The position numbers were made by a program, and so were the translations under genes. A DNA stretch of 64,000 nucleotides. It comes from Rhodocyclaceae bacterium (lineage in GTDB: Bacteria > Pseudomonadota > Gammaproteobacteria > Burkholderiales > Rhodocyclaceae). The stretch's first letter is position 1; every line of letters begins with the position of its first letter. Shown here piece by piece: positions 62,497 to 64,000 of the stretch. A model generated the notes under the pieces. That model searched no databases, was not told the origin of the DNA, and worked only from the letters and a program-made list of their open reading frames with translations. The stretch is taken from positions 62,001 through 126,000 of the forward strand of contig NKXK01000020.1 in the NCBI GenBank assembly GCA_004379165.1, given 5' to 3'.

Positions 62497-63981
62497 ATGA
62501 ACACTGCCCTCTACCTCAGCCCGACTCTGCGCCGCATCGAAGCCGAGCATGCCCACCTGCCGCTGATGCAGCGCGCTGGGCGGGCGGCAGCCGAATTTGC
62601 GGCCCAAATCGCCGTTGACCGCAACAGCCCCATCCTCATCCTGGCCGGCCCGGGCAACAACGGTGGCGATGCCTTCGAGGCGGCGCGACTGTTGCGTGAG
62701 CGCTTTTTCGACATCCGTCTGGTCTTCACCGGCGATCCAGAGAAATTGCCGGCAGATGCCCGCGCTGCCCGGCAGCGTTTTGTGGACGCCGGTGGCGTCA
62801 GCCTGGCCGAAATTCCCGATGAACCCCGCTGGGCGCTGATCATTGACGGCCTGTTCGGCATCGGCCTCACCCGTGCGCCGGAGGGTATCCACGCGCAATG
62901 GATACACACCGCCAATCGCCTGCGCGACCGTGATGACTGCCCGCTGCTGGCACTCGACTGCCCGTCAGGCCTGAATGCCGACACCGGCCGCAGCTTTGCT
63001 CCGTGCATCCGCGCGACCCACACGCTGACCTTCATCGGCGGCAAGGCGGGGCTGCTGACGGCGGATGGCCCCGACCATTGCGGCGAGGTGTCGGTTGCCG
63101 ATCTCGACCTGCTCCTTGGCGACGAACTGCCGCCCGACGGCCATCAGCTTTCACCCGCCGATTTCGCCAGCCGCCTGCGGCCGCGCCTGCGCAATACCCA
63201 CAAGGGCAGCTTTGGCGGGGCCGGCATCATCGGCGGCAGCAAGTCGATGACCGGTGCGGCGCTGCTCGCAGCCCGTGCTGCGCTCAAGCTCGGCGCCGGC
63301 CGCGTTTATCTCGGCATGATCGACCCGGATGCGCCGGCGGTCGATCTGGTTCAGCCGGAGCTGATGCTGCGCCGCGTGGATACGCTGTTTCAGGCCGATT
63401 TGCAGGCGCTGGCCTGCGGCCCAGGTCTCGGCAAATCCAGCGAAGCGATCCAGCTGGTTGAGCAGGCGCTGAAATGCCCGCTGCCGGTGGTGCTGGATGC
63501 CGATGCATTGAACATCCTCGCCAGCGACGGCCGGCTTGAAGGCAATCTCTACAACCGTGTCGCGCCCGCCATCCTTACCCCGCACCCGGCTGAAGCCGCA
63601 CGCCTGCTCGGCGCCTCGGTACGCGAGGTGCAGGCCGACAGGATGACCGCAGCCCGCGAACTGGCCCGCCGCTACGCCTGCCATGTGGCGCTGAAAGGCT
63701 GCGGCACGGTGGTGGCCACGGTCGAAGGCGCATGGTGGATCAACACCACCGGCAACCCCGGCATGGCAACGGCCGGCATGGGCGACGTACTCAGCGGCCT
63801 GATCGTCGCCTTGCTCGCCCAGGGCTGGCCGGCGGACAAGGCGCTACTGGCGGCGGTTCACCTGCACGGTGCCGCGGCCGATCACCTCGTTGCTCAGGGC
63901 ATCGGCCCGGTCGGCCTGACTGCGGGTGAAGTCATTGATGCCGCCCGGACGGTTTTCAATGGCTGGCTAATCGCAGACTGA
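62497..63981 (+). CDS. nnr: Bifunctional NAD(P)H-hydrate epimerase/dehydratase
   Basis: A 494-residue fusion repairing hydrated NAD(P)H. The N-terminal epimerase (YjeF_N) has ILAGPGNNGGDAFEAARLL and LLALDCPSGLNADTG. The C-terminal ADP-dependent dehydratase has GSFGGAGIIGGSKSMTGAAL, ILTPHPAEAARLL and the catalytic NTTGNPGMATAGMGDVLSG. Start MNTALYLSPTLRRIEAEHA at 62497 is chosen over an earlier frame start inside the upstream gene. It ends 19 bases before the window edge. Confidence 0.95.
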   Translation: MNTALYLSPTLRRIEAEHAHLPLMQRAGRAAAEFAAQIAVDRNSPILILAGPGNNGGDAFEAARLLRERFFDIRLVFTGDPEKLPADARAARQRFVDAGGVSLAEIPDEPRWALIIDGLFGIGLTRAPEGIHAQWIHTANRLRDRDDCPLLALDCPSGLNADTGRSFAPCIRATHTLTFIGGKAGLLTADGPDHCGEVSVADLDLLLGDELPPDGHQLSPADFASRLRPRLRNTHKGSFGGAGIIGGSKSMTGAALLAARAALKLGAGRVYLGMIDPDAPAVDLVQPELMLRRVDTLFQADLQALACGPGLGKSSEAIQLVEQALKCPLPVVLDADALNILASDGRLEGNLYNRVAPAILTPHPAEAARLLGASVREVQADRMTAARELARRYACHVALKGCGTVVATVEGAWWINTTGNPGMATAGMGDVLSGLIVALLAQGWPADKALLAAVHLHGAAADHLVAQGIGPVGLTAGEVIDAARTVFNGWLIAD

Positions 63982-64000
63982 TGCGGCCGACGAAGACGGC

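Overview
The window looks like a chromosomal segment of a betaproteobacterium of the Rhodocyclales type (Dechloromonas/Azonexus/Azoarcus-like). This is inferred from gene content and order, namely rpoE-mucD-lepA-lepB-rnc-era-recO-pdxJ-acpS-nagZ, pyrG-kdsA-DUF1330-eno-ftsB, and EarP with an arginine-type EF-P. High GC with long antisense shadow frames agrees. No species-level assignment is possible by reading alone.

Layout. 0-5.9 kb: the end of fabF, a ygfX-like gene, nadB, then rpoE-rseC-mucD and a glutaredoxin-like gene. A 44-base palindrome sits over the ygfX start, and the usual rseA/rseB anti-sigma pair is absent. 5.9-13.3 kb: a tightly packed lepA-to-nagZ operon for translation, secretion, RNA processing, ribosome assembly, repair and cofactor supply. 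13.4-18.1 kb: efp, earP, a uracil-DNA glycosylase, uvrC and pgsA. 18.2-18.6 kb: tRNA-Gly, tRNA-Cys and tRNA-Gly behind a near-consensus promoter, then tRNA-Leu. 18.65-23.4 kb: an accessory patch with a DUF1178 gene, an intact IS3-family element, a KfrA-like coiled-coil gene, an orphan unknown gene and a hemerythrin. 23.5-38.1 kb: housekeeping operons (tatD-pilZ-holB-tmk-mltG; guaB-guaA-tadA-L,D-transpeptidase; rnfH-ratA; smpB-TRIC-DsbA-metallohydrolase). 38.2-40.6 kb: a decayed integrative element in tRNA-Asp. It has duplicated att sites and an integrase fragment fused by deletion to the C-terminal half of a Mrr/AspBHI-like nuclease; beside it lies a 20-codon stub of a response regulator. 40.7-52.9 kb: menD, def, mutS, a phosphoesterase, an acetoacetyl-CoA reductase with an attenuator-like leader, slyD, a peroxiredoxin and the pyrG-to-ftsB operon. 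53.0-60.7 kb: a nine-gene, translationally coupled secondary-lipid operon. 60.7-64 kb: ybbN/cnoX, a histone-deacetylase-like hydrolase and nnr.

The best candidate for an under-described system is 53.0-60.7 kb. A DarA-like flavodoxin-fold enzyme and a DarB-like ketosynthase (dialkylresorcinol/cyclohexanedione chemistry) are linked to a BtrH-like acyltransferase-fold protein, an ABC-2 exporter, a dedicated acyl carrier protein, a ketosynthase that has lost one catalytic histidine and a chain-length-factor-like protein. No ketoreductase, dehydratase, acyl-ACP ligase or thioesterase is in the cluster, so it presumably draws acyl chains from primary metabolism and exports or transfers a resorcinol-type lipid. 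That last step is inference.
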